64,000 nt of DNA from Eubacteriales bacterium (GTDB lineage Bacteria > Bacillota > Clostridia > Lachnospirales > Lachnospiraceae): NCBI GenBank assembly GCA_030537935.1, contig JAUNUY010000001.1, forward strand, positions 207,139 through 271,138, in the 5' to 3' direction. Every line of letters starts with the position of its first letter. Position 1 is the stretch's first letter. Below are positions 27,582 through 37,184 of this stretch, one piece after another. Made by a program: the position numbers and the translations under genes. The notes beneath the pieces were generated by a model that saw only the letters and a program-made list of their open reading frames with translations, was not told the DNA's origin and did no database searches.

Positions 27582-29534
27582 CTAACTGCTTTTATGCCGA
27601 TATATCGCTTCAATTTTCCGTAAATCACTCTGAATATTATAATTTAATTTTCCGTATTTTACAACATTGACCTTGTCTTGCACAAATGCGGTCAATTTTT
27701 CCATATACGCTTCCGTATCGATGACGCCGTCAGCTACCATGCCCAATCCCTTTTCCCATGAGGCGGTCAACTTGGGATCCAGCAAACCCGGTATGGTGTT
27801 CGCGACCACCTGATAGATGCACTCGCCCGCCATGGTCGGGGTAATCACCTGTGTCTTCTTATTCACGCCGATGTAGGCATTCGTCAATAATTTTTTGATG
27901 ATTTCCGCACGTGTGGCGGAAGTGCCGATACCGCTCCCCTTAATCTGTGCACGCAGGTCCTCGTCCTCTATCAAAGAGCCAGCATTCTCCATGGCCAGAA
28001 TAATGGAACCCGTCGTATAACGTTTTGGCGGTGTCGTTTCCCCCGCCCGTACTGTAATATCGTTGATGGGTAAAACCTGCCCTTTTCTTACGGACGGTAC
28101 GACCTTCGCCGTTGACTTCTCTTTTTCCGGCAATGCATTCACGGCCATCCAGCCCGGGCGAACCAATCGTTTTTCTTTCGCAATAAAGGTCTCGGTTTTT
28201 ACGCCGATGACGATGGTCTGATGCTCGTATTCCGCCGCCGGATAAAATATCGCCAGGAAACGCAGCAGTATTTTCCCGTAGATCTGCTTGGCCTGACGGG
28301 AGAGTCCGTCAAACATGTTCAACCCTTCGCCCGTCGGTATGAGGGCATAGTGGTCGGTCACTTTTGCGTCATTGACATACTTACTGCGTGCCAGTTTTTT
28401 CTCCGCCCCGTCCGACAATATTTGTGCCGCCAATGCACCATATTTGGGAAATGAGGACAGCTTGCGTAGCGGTTTGTCGATTTCTTTCGCTACGGCGCGA
28501 CTCAATACACGGGCATCGGTTCGGGGATAAGAAATCATCTTCTTTTCATATAGTTCCTGTGCGTAACGTAAGGTTTCATCCGGTGAAATTTTAAAGGTCT
28601 TGGCACACTCATTCTGTAACTCTGCCAGGTTGAATAACAGAGGCGCCGCCCGACGCGACTTTTTCTTCTCCCGGGAAAGAACCCGGCCCTCGCCGATCGA
28701 TTGCAAGCGTTCGGCAAAGCTTTCCGCCTCCTTCTTATCCGTCAGGCCGTTTTCTTTATACAGTAACGGATGATTCGCATACGCACTGTCGGGACAGACC
28801 TTCCATTCCGATTCGAGCACTTCGTCCCCGACTTGAAACAAACCTTGAAGACGGTAAAACGGCGTCACCTGAAAGGTTCGTATCTCCCGCTCACGTTGGA
28901 CAACCATCCCCAAAACGCAGGTCATCACGCGACCGACCGCAATGACGAAGTGCCGTTTCTTCAATTCTCGTGCAAGGGTTTCGCCGTAAGAGATGGTCAG
29001 AAGACGTGAGAAATTGATGCCCATCAGGTAGTCTTCCTTCGCCCGCAGGTAAGCCGAAGCCGCCAAATTATCGTAATCCGTTAAGGGCTTGGCGTTTGCG
29101 ACACCACGTCGTATTTCCTCCGACGTCTGTGCGTCAATCCAGACGCGCAGCCGTTTTTTATCCGGTATGCCGCTCTGTTCTTCCAGCAGGCGATAGATGT
29201 ACTCCCCCTCACGCCCGGCATCGGTGCAGACGTAAATGACGTCCACATCCTCATGATGCATCCATTGTCGGACCGTTTCATATTGTTTTTTGACACGGTC
29301 GATAATCTCATATCGCCACTGCACCGGCACGAAAGGCAGGGCTTCCATCGACCAGCGCTTGAGAGACGGCGAATAGGCATCAGGGTATGACATGGCCACG
29401 AGATGACCGACACACCATGTGAAAATACAATCATCGCCCGCCAGCCAACCGTCCTTCCGTGTAGATGAGGATGTCAGTACCTCCGCAAAAGTACGTGCAA
29501 CACTCGGTTTTTCGGCTATAAATAACTTCTTCAT
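27582..29534 (-). CDS. topB: DNA topoisomerase III
   Basis: Type IA topoisomerase that decatenates single-stranded crossings. About 650 residues: TOPRIM domain at the N-terminus (KLFIAEKPSVARTFA; DAGREGEYIYR near 115), catalytic tyrosine in MISYPRTDARVLS (near 340), and GIGTSATRAEIIKKL near 545. It ends without zinc fingers. I start at ATG 29532-29534 (MKKLFIAEK); an ATG five codons earlier overlaps the promoter -10 and has no ribosome site. See the promoter entry: the transcript may begin at this ATG. Confidence 0.95.
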   Translation of the reverse strand: MKKLFIAEKPSVARTFAEVLTSSSTRKDGWLAGDDCIFTWCVGHLVAMSYPDAYSPSLKRWSMEALPFVPVQWRYEIIDRVKKQYETVRQWMHHEDVDVIYVCTDAGREGEYIYRLLEEQSGIPDKKRLRVWIDAQTSEEIRRGVANAKPLTDYDNLAASAYLRAKEDYLMGINFSRLLTISYGETLARELKKRHFVIAVGRVMTCVLGMVVQREREIRTFQVTPFYRLQGLFQVGDEVLESEWKVCPDSAYANHPLLYKENGLTDKKEAESFAERLQSIGEGRVLSREKKKSRRAAPLLFNLAELQNECAKTFKISPDETLRYAQELYEKKMISYPRTDARVLSRAVAKEIDKPLRKLSSFPKYGALAAQILSDGAEKKLARSKYVNDAKVTDHYALIPTGEGLNMFDGLSRQAKQIYGKILLRFLAIFYPAAEYEHQTIVIGVKTETFIAKEKRLVRPGWMAVNALPEKEKSTAKVVPSVRKGQVLPINDITVRAGETTPPKRYTTGSIILAMENAGSLIEDEDLRAQIKGSGIGTSATRAEIIKKLLTNAYIGVNKKTQVITPTMAGECIYQVVANTIPGLLDPKLTASWEKGLGMVADGVIDTEAYMEKLTAFVQDKVNVVKYGKLNYNIQSDLRKIEAIYRHKSS

Positions 29535-29540
29535 TTCTCC

Positions 29541-29569
29541 ATTGTACATGAAAATGAGCGGAATGACAA
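29541..29569 (-). promoter_or_regulatory. Promoter directly against topB (possible leaderless start)
   Basis: Minus strand TTGTCA (29564-29569), 17-nt spacer, TACAAT (29541-29546). Only six bases (GGAGAA) separate the -10 from the topB ATG, so the usual start point 7 nt after the -10 would be the A of ATG itself. Confidence 0.65.
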
Positions 29570-29647
29570 ATCGGGGGCCGTGATTGTCATATATCGCATA
29601 AATATACAGAAAAGCGGCTATATTATGCTAATTATTCCCCTTTATCC

Positions 29648-29676
29648 TTGATTATTTTAGGTATACGGTGTATAAT
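29648..29676 (+). promoter_or_regulatory. Promoter of the amino-acid ABC genes
   Basis: TTGATT (29648-29653), 17-nt spacer, TATAAT (29671-29676), followed 27 nt later by AAGGAGGT before the permease ATG. Confidence 0.8.
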
Positions 29677-29709
29677 CCGCATATTAAAAGTATATTATAA
29701 GGAGGTCTC

Positions 29710-30417
29710 ATGAATCTGATGATGCTGAGTGCCACCTTGGGAGAACGGTTTTATACGGCCTTTTTCGCCGAACGACGCTACATGCTTTATTTAAAAGGCG
29801 TGGGCAACACCCTCCTGATTACCGTATTCGCCTTATTACTGGGTATTGTAATCGGTCTGTTCGTCTCCCTGGTGCGCTTTACGACAAAGAACAAACCCGG
29901 CTTACGATGGGCATATCACATTTGCCAAGGTTATATCAATTTGGTCCGCGGTACGCCCGTCATGGTGCAGATTTTAATCTTTTACAACGTTATCTTTTCC
30001 AGCTCGGGGATCGACCCCGTGTTTTCGGCCATCGCCTGCTTCGGTATCAACTCCGGTGCCTATGTGGCGGAAATCTTTCGTGCCGGTATTGAATCGGTCG
30101 ACAGCGGTCAGATGGAGGCGGCCAGAACCTTGGGCCTCTCCTATCGAACGTCCATGCGCAGTATCGTCATACCGCAGGCCGTCAAAAATATCTTACCGAC
30201 CTTGGGCAACGAGTTCATTTCCCTGCTGAAAGAAACGGCCATCGTCGGCGTCATCTCCATCGTGGATATTACCAGAGCATCTCAATTGGTATCCGCATCC
30301 AGCTTTGACATCTTTCCGCCGTTGATGATTATATCGGCCATCTACCTGATTTTGGTACTGGGTTTGAGCAAGATGCTGAATATATTCGAGAAACGAATGG
30401 CAGGTGATAACGTATGA
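29710..30417 (+). CDS. Amino-acid ABC transporter permease (HisM/GlnP family)
   Basis: 235 residues with about five membrane helices of the polar amino-acid permease family. [15 protein letters not shown] and the EAA loop [20 protein letters not shown] (near 138-157) that docks the ATPase are clear. The ATPase gene follows with a 4-nt overlap. No periplasmic/lipoprotein binding-protein gene is next to either gene, so the substrate and its binding protein are unknown; a binding protein encoded elsewhere is the simplest explanation. Confidence 0.94.
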   Translation: MNLMMLSATLGERFYTAFFAERRYMLYLKGVGNTLLITVFALLLGIVIGLFVSLVRFTTKNKPGLRWAYHICQGYINLVRGTPVMVQILIFYNVIFSSSGIDPVFSAIACFGINSGAYVAEIFRAGIESVDSGQMEAARTLGLSYRTSMRSIVIPQAVKNILPTLGNEFISLLKETAIVGVISIVDITRASQLVSASSFDIFPPLMIISAIYLILVLGLSKMLNIFEKRMAGDNV

Positions 30418-31136
30418 TTACGGTAAAACACTTAACGAAAAAGTTTAAAAACAATACGGTCCTTGACGACATCAGCTATACCGTTCGTCAAGGCGAAAAA
30501 ATCGTCATCGTCGGTCCATCCGGGTCCGGAAAATCGACCTTTCTCCGTTGTCTGAATTTACTGGAAAAACCGACGAGCGGCAAGGTGTTCTTCCATGCGG
30601 AAGAAATTACGGCACCCGATACGGATATCGACAGCGTGCGTCGACGAATGGGCATGGTCTTCCAACATTTCAACTTGTTCCCGCATTTTACGGTCATGAA
30701 GAACTTGACCTTCGCACCGGTTCAATTAAAAATCATGAGTACAAGCGAAGCCGATGAGAAGGCAAAAGAATTGCTGATGAAGGTCGGTCTCTCCGACAAA
30801 GCAAACGCCTATCCGAAAAGCCTGTCAGGTGGACAAAAGCAACGCATTGCCATTGCACGGGCACTCATGATGAACCCGGAGGTCATGTTGTTTGACGAAC
30901 CGACGTCCGCCCTCGACCCGGAAATGGTGGGTGAAGTACTCGGTTTGATTGAAGAGCTGGCTGCCGAAGGTATGACCATGGTTGTTGTAACACATGAGAT
31001 GGGTTTTGCACGGGAAGTCGCGACAAAAGTCCTGTTTATGAACGAAGGAAAAATCGTGGAAGAAAACGAACCGAATGCCTTCTTTGACCGGCCGCAAAGT
31101 GAACGACTGCAACTATTCTTGGCACGTGTTCTCTAA
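30414..31136 (+). CDS. Amino-acid ABC transporter ATP-binding protein (GlnQ/HisP family)
   Basis: 240 residues, the standard size. Walker [13 protein letters not shown] near 34, Q-loop [13 protein letters not shown], signature [15 protein letters not shown] near 137, Walker [15 protein letters not shown]. Energises the permease encoded immediately upstream. Followed after 26 nt by a strong terminator. Confidence 0.96.
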   Translation: MITVKHLTKKFKNNTVLDDISYTVRQGEKIVIVGPSGSGKSTFLRCLNLLEKPTSGKVFFHAEEITAPDTDIDSVRRRMGMVFQHFNLFPHFTVMKNLTFAPVQLKIMSTSEADEKAKELLMKVGLSDKANAYPKSLSGGQKQRIAIARALMMNPEVMLFDEPTSALDPEMVGEVLGLIEELAAEGMTMVVVTHEMGFAREVATKVLFMNEGKIVEENEPNAFFDRPQSERLQLFLARVL

Positions 31137-31162
31137 ATGAAATAGCCATCAAGCAGAACAGC

Positions 31163-31195
31163 AAACGCGGGTACGAAATCGTACCCGCGTTTTTT
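31163..31195 (+). terminator. Terminator after the amino-acid ABC genes
   Basis: 13-bp perfect stem (AAACGCGGGTACG / CGTACCCGCGTTT) with loop AAAT, ending in a T run at 31190-31195. On the other strand no T run follows, so it acts mainly for the plus-strand unit, and its T run touches the stop of the opposing permease gene. Confidence 0.9.
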
Positions 31196-32528
31196 ATCCC
31201 GTAAAAAGTGGCATCATGTATTTTGCAATGAAAATGACTGCCAAAACAATCATGAATACCGAAACCTCCTTGGTCCGGCGTGCCAAAATATTCGTAATGA
31301 CATAAGCGATGATACCACACATGAGTCCGTCTCCGATGCTCCCCGAGAGCGGCATGATAATGATGGTTACGAAAGCCGGCAAACCTTCCGCATAATCGGT
31401 AAAATCTATTGCCGCAATACTGCCCATCATGAAAAGGCCGACCACAATCAATGCAGCCGCCGTAGCCGATGGCGGAATCAGCAGGAAAAACGGTGCGAAA
31501 AACAGTGACAGTGCCATAAAAGCCGCCGTTACAACGGCGGACAAACCTGTCCGTCCGCCTTCCGCGATGCCCGCGGAGCTTTCCACGAAGGTCGTCACCG
31601 TGGACGTTCCCATCATCGCGCCCACTGTCGTGCCCACCGCGTCGGCAAGTAAGGCCCGTCCCGCATTTGGTAAACGTCCGCGTTCATCCAGCATGTCGGC
31701 CTTGGCCGCCGTACCGATGAGTGTGCCGATGGTATCAAAAAGATCAATGAACAGGAATGTAAAAACGACAACCAGCATGTCCATCGAAAAGATTTCCCGC
31801 AACCCGAAGTCACGAAATGCCAAGGCGGTCGGCGCCATGGAAGGCGGCAGGCTGACCAGTCCGTTTAAATGTGTCACACCGAACGGGATGCCGACCACGG
31901 TCGCAACCACGATTCCGATTAAGATGGCCCCCCGTATCCTCGCAATGCTGAGCCCCGCAATGACGATGATACCCACTACGCAAACGAATACCGGTCCCGT
32001 CGTCATCCGTCCCATACGAACAAGGTTGTCCGGATCGGAAACGATGATTCCCGTACTCTTTAAGCCGATAAAGGCAATGAAGATACCGATGCCGGCCGAT
32101 ACGGCATGCTTTAGAACGGTTGGAATTCCGTTGACAATCATCTCGCGAATCTTAAACACGGAAAGAAAAATAAAAATAATACCTTCAATCAGTACTGCCG
32201 TCAATGCAAATTGCCATGTATGACCCATTGCTTTGACGACGGTAAAACTGAAAAATGCATTCAAGCCCATCCCGGCACTCAAGCCGAATGGCAGATTCGC
32301 ATACAGGCCCATGATTAAGGTGGCAACAACGGAAGCAACAACGGTCGCCGTAAAAACGGCACCGGAATCCATCCCCGATTCCGCCAAGATGGACGGATTG
32401 ACCGCAAAGATATAAGCCATGGTTACAAATGTTGTGATGCCGGCCACGACTTCCGTCCGAACGGTCGAACCCGTTGCCGTTATCTTAAAGTACCGGTCCA
32501 GACGACCGCCAATGGATTGTTCCCTCAT
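31194..32528 (-). CDS. NCS2-family purine permease (adenine/guanine/hypoxanthine type)
   Basis: About 444 residues with 12-14 hydrophobic helices. The AzgA/GhxP subfamily shows in TEVVAGITTFVTMAYIFAVNP near the N-terminus, FGLSAGMGLNAFFSF, and STVTTFVESSAGIAEGGRTGL. Takes up purine bases by proton symport. I prefer the second ATG (GGGAG lies upstream of it). It follows the flavoprotein gene closely, and no purine riboswitch fits in the short gap. Confidence 0.93.
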   Translation of the reverse strand: MREQSIGGRLDRYFKITATGSTVRTEVVAGITTFVTMAYIFAVNPSILAESGMDSGAVFTATVVASVVATLIMGLYANLPFGLSAGMGLNAFFSFTVVKAMGHTWQFALTAVLIEGIIFIFLSVFKIREMIVNGIPTVLKHAVSAGIGIFIAFIGLKSTGIIVSDPDNLVRMGRMTTGPVFVCVVGIIVIAGLSIARIRGAILIGIVVATVVGIPFGVTHLNGLVSLPPSMAPTALAFRDFGLREIFSMDMLVVVFTFLFIDLFDTIGTLIGTAAKADMLDERGRLPNAGRALLADAVGTTVGAMMGTSTVTTFVESSAGIAEGGRTGLSAVVTAAFMALSLFFAPFFLLIPPSATAAALIVVGLFMMGSIAAIDFTDYAEGLPAFVTIIIMPLSGSIGDGLMCGIIAYVITNILARRTKEVSVFMIVLAVIFIAKYMMPLFTG

Positions 32529-32542
32529 CTTCATCTCCCGTA

Positions 32543-34228
32543 TTATTTACTCATCTCAAATATGGACGGCAAGCCACAATGCTTGGTCCGCCATGCCTCA
32601 TACAATCGTAGAAAACTCATTGACCCCTTGATGTCACGGACATGCTCATATCCTGCCGCCGCCAAACGTCGATACACATTGTAACTCCGAACACCGGAAC
32701 CGCAATGGATATAAACGGGACGGTCTTTCGGAAATTCATCCAACCGTTCCCGATAAGTACTCATCGGAATATTCACGGCACCTTTCAGATGGACACGCTT
32801 GAACTCGCCCGGTTCCCGTACGTCGATAATGCACGCGCCGCTCTCGACCGCCTCACGTGCCGTACTTGCCGGCACCTGACGATATTCATCCCGCAATAGA
32901 TTCAAACCGATTAACACTGCATGATTGACCACGTCTTTGGCCGTTGAAAAAACGGGAGAATAGCACAATTCCAACTCCTTCATCTCCGCCAAGCTCGCCT
33001 TAAAATGGATGGACGTTGCAATGACATCGATACGCTTGTCCACTGCACCGGGGCCGATGGCCTGAGCGCCCAGAATACGTCCCGTCGGGACCTCGAAGAT
33101 TAATTTCAAAAACATCTGCGCCGCACCCGGCATCAGACCGACCTTATCCTGTGCAACCGTTAAGGCATAATCATATCGTAAACCGGCTTTTTGTGCCGCC
33201 CGTTCGTTTAATCCCGTGGCGGCCGCATTCATGCCGAATACCCGAATCGCACTGGAACCGATAACTCCGGGCTGCTCCACCGGCCGACCGCAGATATGAT
33301 CTGCTACAGCGCGGGCCTGCTTCTGTGCCGGACCTGCCAACGCCAAACGTGTCGGTTGTCCGGTGATTGCATGATGCAACTCGACGGCATCACCGACAGC
33401 ATAGATGAACGGATCCGCCGTTCGATAATTGTGGTCTACGCGAATGGCACCCGTTTCTCCGATGGGAAGACCGGCCGCTTCCGCCAATCCGGTCTCCGGA
33501 CGAACGCCGATAGCCATGACAACCGCGTCGGCCGCCACTTCGGTTCCGCTTGCCAAAATGATTTTTTTGTCTTCAATGGCATCCACGCCATCATTCAATA
33601 TCAGGTGTACCCCGTTATCATCCAGCGTCTTATGCAGCAACTGAACCATATCCGCATCAAAGGGGGCAAGTATTTGGTCTGCCGCCTCGATGAGGGTAAC
33701 TTCTTTCCCGGCCTCAATCAAATTCTCCGCTGCCTCGATGCCGATAAACCCACCGCCCACGACGGCGATATGACGCACTTCCGGTCGACTGACATACTCA
33801 TCCAATGCACGAATATCCGTTACATTACGAATACCGAACACGTGCTCCGCATCAATCCCCGCAATGGAAGCCGGCATAATCGGTGCTGCCCCCGGAGAAA
33901 GAACCAATTTATCATAGGTTTCCTCGTATGATTCGCCCGTATTCAGATTCTTGACCCGGACGATTTTTCCCGCACGATCAATCCCCGTCACTTCCTGGCG
34001 TACCCGAACCTCAATCCCGTAACGCTTATCAAAGATTTCCGGTGTCATCAATATGAGGCGCTCACTCTCAGGTACTTGTCGACTCAAAAAATACGGTAGA
34101 CAGCAATTTGAAAAGGAGGGATGTTCTCCTCGCTCAAACACAATGATTTGCGCTTCGTGATCCAGACGCCGCAAGCGAGCCGCAACCGACGCACCGCCCG
34201 CAACACCGCCGACAATTAAAATTTTCAT
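32543..34228 (-). CDS. CoA-disulfide reductase-like flavoprotein with rhodanese domain
   Basis: 561 residues from the ATG with GGAGGG upstream. FAD-binding VGGVAGGASVAARLRRL at the start, the redox-active cysteine region SFSNCCLPYF near 43 (usual form SFANCGLPYY, so the Cys pair is unusual), NAD-binding VVGGGFIGIEAAENL near 150, dimerisation domain, and a C-terminal rhodanese domain (about 470-555) with active-site loop CGSGVRSY. Members reduce CoA disulfide, CoA persulfide or oxygen; the rhodanese fusion points to persulfide/sulfur handling (CoADR-RHD type). Pairing with a purine permease has no obvious logic. Confidence 0.9.
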   Translation of the reverse strand: MKILIVGGVAGGASVAARLRRLDHEAQIIVFERGEHPSFSNCCLPYFLSRQVPESERLILMTPEIFDKRYGIEVRVRQEVTGIDRAGKIVRVKNLNTGESYEETYDKLVLSPGAAPIMPASIAGIDAEHVFGIRNVTDIRALDEYVSRPEVRHIAVVGGGFIGIEAAENLIEAGKEVTLIEAADQILAPFDADMVQLLHKTLDDNGVHLILNDGVDAIEDKKIILASGTEVAADAVVMAIGVRPETGLAEAAGLPIGETGAIRVDHNYRTADPFIYAVGDAVELHHAITGQPTRLALAGPAQKQARAVADHICGRPVEQPGVIGSSAIRVFGMNAAATGLNERAAQKAGLRYDYALTVAQDKVGLMPGAAQMFLKLIFEVPTGRILGAQAIGPGAVDKRIDVIATSIHFKASLAEMKELELCYSPVFSTAKDVVNHAVLIGLNLLRDEYRQVPASTAREAVESGACIIDVREPGEFKRVHLKGAVNIPMSTYRERLDEFPKDRPVYIHCGSGVRSYNVYRRLAAAGYEHVRDIKGSMSFLRLYEAWRTKHCGLPSIFEMSK

Positions 34229-34419
34229 GACACACCCTCCATTCATACGATATCAACCGTTCACATGCCGACCAACCTTGAAATATCAGGAAATGTCGAC
34301 TTTTTATATGTCACAATATAACATAAAACCCCCATTTTCTCAATAACGACCTGCCATGTGAATCTTGTGCGAACATCCGATGTCTCCGGTCCGAAGTTTT
34401 ACGGATTCTCATTATACGG

Positions 34420-34448
34420 TTGCAATTGCACTTAATTTTCGTTATAAT
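34420..34448 (+). promoter_or_regulatory. Promoter of degV
   Basis: TTGCAA (34420-34425), 17-nt spacer, TATAAT (34443-34448). The rest of the 34,229-34,419 gap is A+T-rich and must hold the start signals for the minus-strand flavoprotein; I could not choose a single -35/-10 pair there. Confidence 0.8.
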
Positions 34449-34484
34449 TAGGGAACTAGTTGTAAGAACTACATGGAGGTTCAC

Positions 34485-35321
34485 ATGAAAAGATTTAAAA
34501 TTGTTGTCGACAGTTGCTGCGATGTGACGAATGAATACTTAAACGAACATGACATCACATCCGTACCGTTGACAATTACCGTTGACGGCACGGACTATGT
34601 CGATACAACGGAACTGGACGTGTCTCTTTTATTGGATGCCGTCTCCGATACCACTGATCCCGGTACTACATCATGTCCGTCCCCGCAGGCCTATCTGAAC
34701 GCCTATCAAGGTCATGATGAAATTTTCGTCGTGACCTTAGGTAGTAAGGTGAGCGGCAGTTATAACAGTGCCGTTCTCGCATCAAAGCTCTATGCAGAAA
34801 AAAATCCCGATGCAAAAGTACATGTCATCGACTCCTCCTCTGCCGCCTGTGCAGAAGTTGCCTTGGCAAGACAATTGGTCGACTGGCGCGCGGCGGGTCG
34901 TACCTTTGACGAGGTGATTCCCGACATTGAAGCCATGTCCGCCAATTTGAAAACCTACTTTCTACTGGATGATATGATTGCACTGATTAAAAACGGTCGT
35001 ATCCGCGGTCTGAAAGCGTTTTTGGTCGGCAAGCTGAATATTAAGGCCATCATGTCGCAACGAAATGGCGAGATTGTCCAAGTCAGCACCGGACGTGGCA
35101 TCGTAAAGGCCCTCGGTAATATGGCAAAAATCGTTCAACGTGAAGCCATAGCGAACGGATCAAAAATCCTTTATATCACCCACATCAATGCTATGGATAA
35201 GGTACGTGCCTTTTTGGATAAAGTAAATGCAAATGAGATTTTCCAAAAGATCATCATCAATGAAGGTCGCGGTCTATCTTCATTCTATGCAAGATCCGGC
35301 GGTCTCATCGTCGCTTTTTAG
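34485..35321 (+). CDS. DegV family protein (fatty-acid-binding)
   Basis: 278 residues from the ATG preceded by GGAGGT. The DegV opening KIVVDSCCDVTNEY is clear (more commonly DSSADL), as are TSCPSPQAYL, TLGSKVSGSYNSA near 90 and the C-terminal GRGLSSFYARSGGLIVAF. DegV/FakB proteins bind a fatty acid and, in organisms with FakA, present it for phosphorylation. No fakA is in this window. Monocistronic between its promoter and a bidirectional terminator. Confidence 0.92.
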   Translation: MKRFKIVVDSCCDVTNEYLNEHDITSVPLTITVDGTDYVDTTELDVSLLLDAVSDTTDPGTTSCPSPQAYLNAYQGHDEIFVVTLGSKVSGSYNSAVLASKLYAEKNPDAKVHVIDSSSAACAEVALARQLVDWRAAGRTFDEVIPDIEAMSANLKTYFLLDDMIALIKNGRIRGLKAFLVGKLNIKAIMSQRNGEIVQVSTGRGIVKALGNMAKIVQREAIANGSKILYITHINAMDKVRAFLDKVNANEIFQKIIINEGRGLSSFYARSGGLIVAF

Positions 35322-35335
35322 GTCCGGCAAATCAT

Positions 35336-35383
35336 TAAAAACCTCACAGCAAACCGAAAATTCGGTTCGCTGTGAGGTTTTTA
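35336..35383. terminator. Bidirectional terminator between degV and ribF
   Basis: Long stem AAAAACCTCACAGC...GCTGTGAGGTTTTT with an inner AACCGAA/TTCGGTT extension and one mismatch. T runs on both strands; it serves convergent degV (+) and ribF (-), and its right edge includes the ribF stop. Confidence 0.9.
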
Positions 35384-36280
35384 ACGTTGTAACGTTTGAA
35401 AAAATTCTTTACTTAGTGAAACATCTCTATAGAGGCGGTCGCTTAATGCCCGGATCGAATTAAATTTTTGTTCCGGACGAATCATGTGAAATAACTCAAC
35501 ACGGATGACTTCACCGTAAATATCACCGGTAAAGTCGAAAATATTAACTTCGATCAAAGGTTGCTCGTCATCCGATACGGTCGGTTTGACACCGATATTG
35601 GCTACACCGTCAAATTGCCGTTGCCCATGCACGACTCGAGCAGCATAGACACCCTTGGGCGGCATCATCTTATCCGTCGGCCAGGCCAAGTTGGCGGTCG
35701 GTATGCCGATAGTCCGTCCCAGTTGATGTCCCTTGATGACCGTCCCCGTAATGAAAACGGGATAACCGAGCATCGCATTCACATCTTCAATCTCACCGCG
35801 ATAAAATGCTTCCTTGATGCGACTCGACGATATGTTCTCCGCCTTGTATTGCAACTGCTCATAGATATGTACGGAAAATCTCAGTGCCCGCCCGAAATCT
35901 TCCAGCATCGCCGTATCGCCTCGACGTTCAAATCCGAAGCGAAAATCGCTGCCGCAAACTAGATGTCGAACATCCAGTTGCTCAACGACCACTTTCTGTA
36001 TAAACTCCTCCGCCGTATAACCGCCAATCGCATCAAGGGATAATTCAATGACCGTATCCACACCCAATCTTGATAACGTCTCGCATCGTTCTGCATCGGA
36101 AAAAAGCAAGGGTTCCCGACCGGCGGCAAAAGTCATCAGGACCGCCCGCATACCATCCGCCTTGCGGCGAACGATATCATCGATGAGCAATCGATGACCA
36201 CGGTGTATGGCATCGAACTTGCCAATCGTCACCGCCGTCTCCTTATATTTTAAATCGGTTGTCAGGGGATGCCACTCCAT
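35381..36280 (-). CDS. ribF: Bifunctional riboflavin kinase / FAD synthetase
   Basis: Makes FMN and FAD from riboflavin. 299 residues: N-terminal nucleotidyltransferase (IGKFDAIHRGHRLLIDDI near 20, GSDFRFGFERRGD, SSRIKEAFYRGEI) and C-terminal flavokinase (GTVIKGHQLGRTIGIPTANL near 178, PPKGVYAARV, GVANIGVKPTV). The typical KFDGVHLGH is KFDAIHRGH here. GGAGGAAGG precedes ATG 36280, which lies 38 nt inside truB. Last gene of the rbfA block. It works downstream of the RibU importer at 50.3 kb; no riboflavin biosynthesis genes are in the window. Confidence 0.95.
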   Translation of the reverse strand: MEWHPLTTDLKYKETAVTIGKFDAIHRGHRLLIDDIVRRKADGMRAVLMTFAAGREPLLFSDAERCETLSRLGVDTVIELSLDAIGGYTAEEFIQKVVVEQLDVRHLVCGSDFRFGFERRGDTAMLEDFGRALRFSVHIYEQLQYKAENISSSRIKEAFYRGEIEDVNAMLGYPVFITGTVIKGHQLGRTIGIPTANLAWPTDKMMPPKGVYAARVVHGQRQFDGVANIGVKPTVSDDEQPLIEVNIFDFTGDIYGEVIRVELFHMIRPEQKFNSIRALSDRLYRDVSLSKEFFQTLQR

Positions 36281-37184
36281 GATTCCTTCCTCCGGTTTCC
36301 ATCAATATCGTTTTCGGTTTCAAGCGGGTATCTTGCCGCTCGTAGAGACCGACGAAGAATCCGTCCGCTCGATACATGCGAAACAAGGTGCCCGTTTCAG
36401 CTGCCGCCGCCCTTTCCTGCTCCGAAACCTCTGAAAAAGCCAGTGGGTTGCCGTTGTTGACCCGCTTTGTCGTCTCATCTCGAGCCGTTAAAATCGGCAT
36501 CGCAGACAGGGCCGCATCCATGGCTAAAAGCGGCTGCCCGGGTCCGCGTTCCCGTGCCGTTTCCATCGTCACCGCATCCGCCAAGGTGAATTGACCGACG
36601 CGCGTTCTGCGCAGCGCGCTCATCACGGCCAAACAACCCAGGGCACGCCCCATATCACGACACAGACTGCGAACATAGGTTCCCTTACTGCAAGTAACGG
36701 TAAAGCGTATCTTCTCCGCCGAACGTTCCTGCAAATCCAAGGCATGAATCGTAATCGGTCGCGCCGGTCGTTCCACCGTTCGTCCCGTTCTCGCTATCTC
36801 ATACAATCGCTTTCCGCCGATTCGTATTGCACTGTACATTGGCGGCACTTGTAATTGCGGACCGCGGAATGATGTCATGACCGATTGCAAAGCTGTATCG
36901 GACACATTTACCGTGGCACGACGTGTTACCGTCCCCGTGCTGTCTTCCGTATCCGTCTCCAAGCCCAGCGTCATCTCCGCCTCGTAAGTCTTATCTCCCG
37001 CCGCAACGTAGTCGGCGAGCTTCGTTGCCCGCCCCAGACAAACGGGCAGCACCCCGGTCGCCATCGGATCCAGCGTACCGGTATGACCGATTTTCTTTTG
37101 ACCGAAGATGCCCCGTAATTTATTTACAACATCGTGAGATGTCCAGTCCGTCGCCTTGTCAATGACGAGAATACCGCTTCTCAT
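36243..37184 (-). CDS. truB: tRNA pseudouridine-55 synthase
   Basis: Makes pseudouridine 55 in the T loop of tRNAs. 313 residues with the catalytic aspartate in GHTGTLDPMATGVLPVCLG (near 33-51), VPPMYSAIRIGGKRLYE, and CSKGTYVRSLCRDMGRALG near 165. The C-terminal tail (GGRNHGVASPDNRFK) runs into the ribF start region. The ATG overlaps the nrnA stop by 4 nt. Confidence 0.96.
   Translation of the reverse strand: MRSGILVIDKATDWTSHDVVNKLRGIFGQKKIGHTGTLDPMATGVLPVCLGRATKLADYVAAGDKTYEAEMTLGLETDTEDSTGTVTRRATVNVSDTALQSVMTSFRGPQLQVPPMYSAIRIGGKRLYEIARTGRTVERPARPITIHALDLQERSAEKIRFTVTCSKGTYVRSLCRDMGRALGCLAVMSALRRTRVGQFTLADAVTMETARERGPGQPLLAMDAALSAMPILTARDETTKRVNNGNPLAFSEVSEQERAAAAETGTLFRMYRADGFFVGLYERQDTRLKPKTILMETGGRNHGVASPDNRFKI

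Noticed and set aside
31429..32223. 264-codon plus-strand frame inside the purine permease
   Set aside because: Antisense to a membrane protein, giving the usual A/T/P/K-rich artefact.
34280..34330. TTATAT-N6-ATATAA palindrome upstream of the flavoprotein as a possible Rex or CRP site
   Set aside because: It fits neither TTGTGA-N6-TCACAA nor the Rex consensus well enough; plain A+T-rich symmetry is likely.
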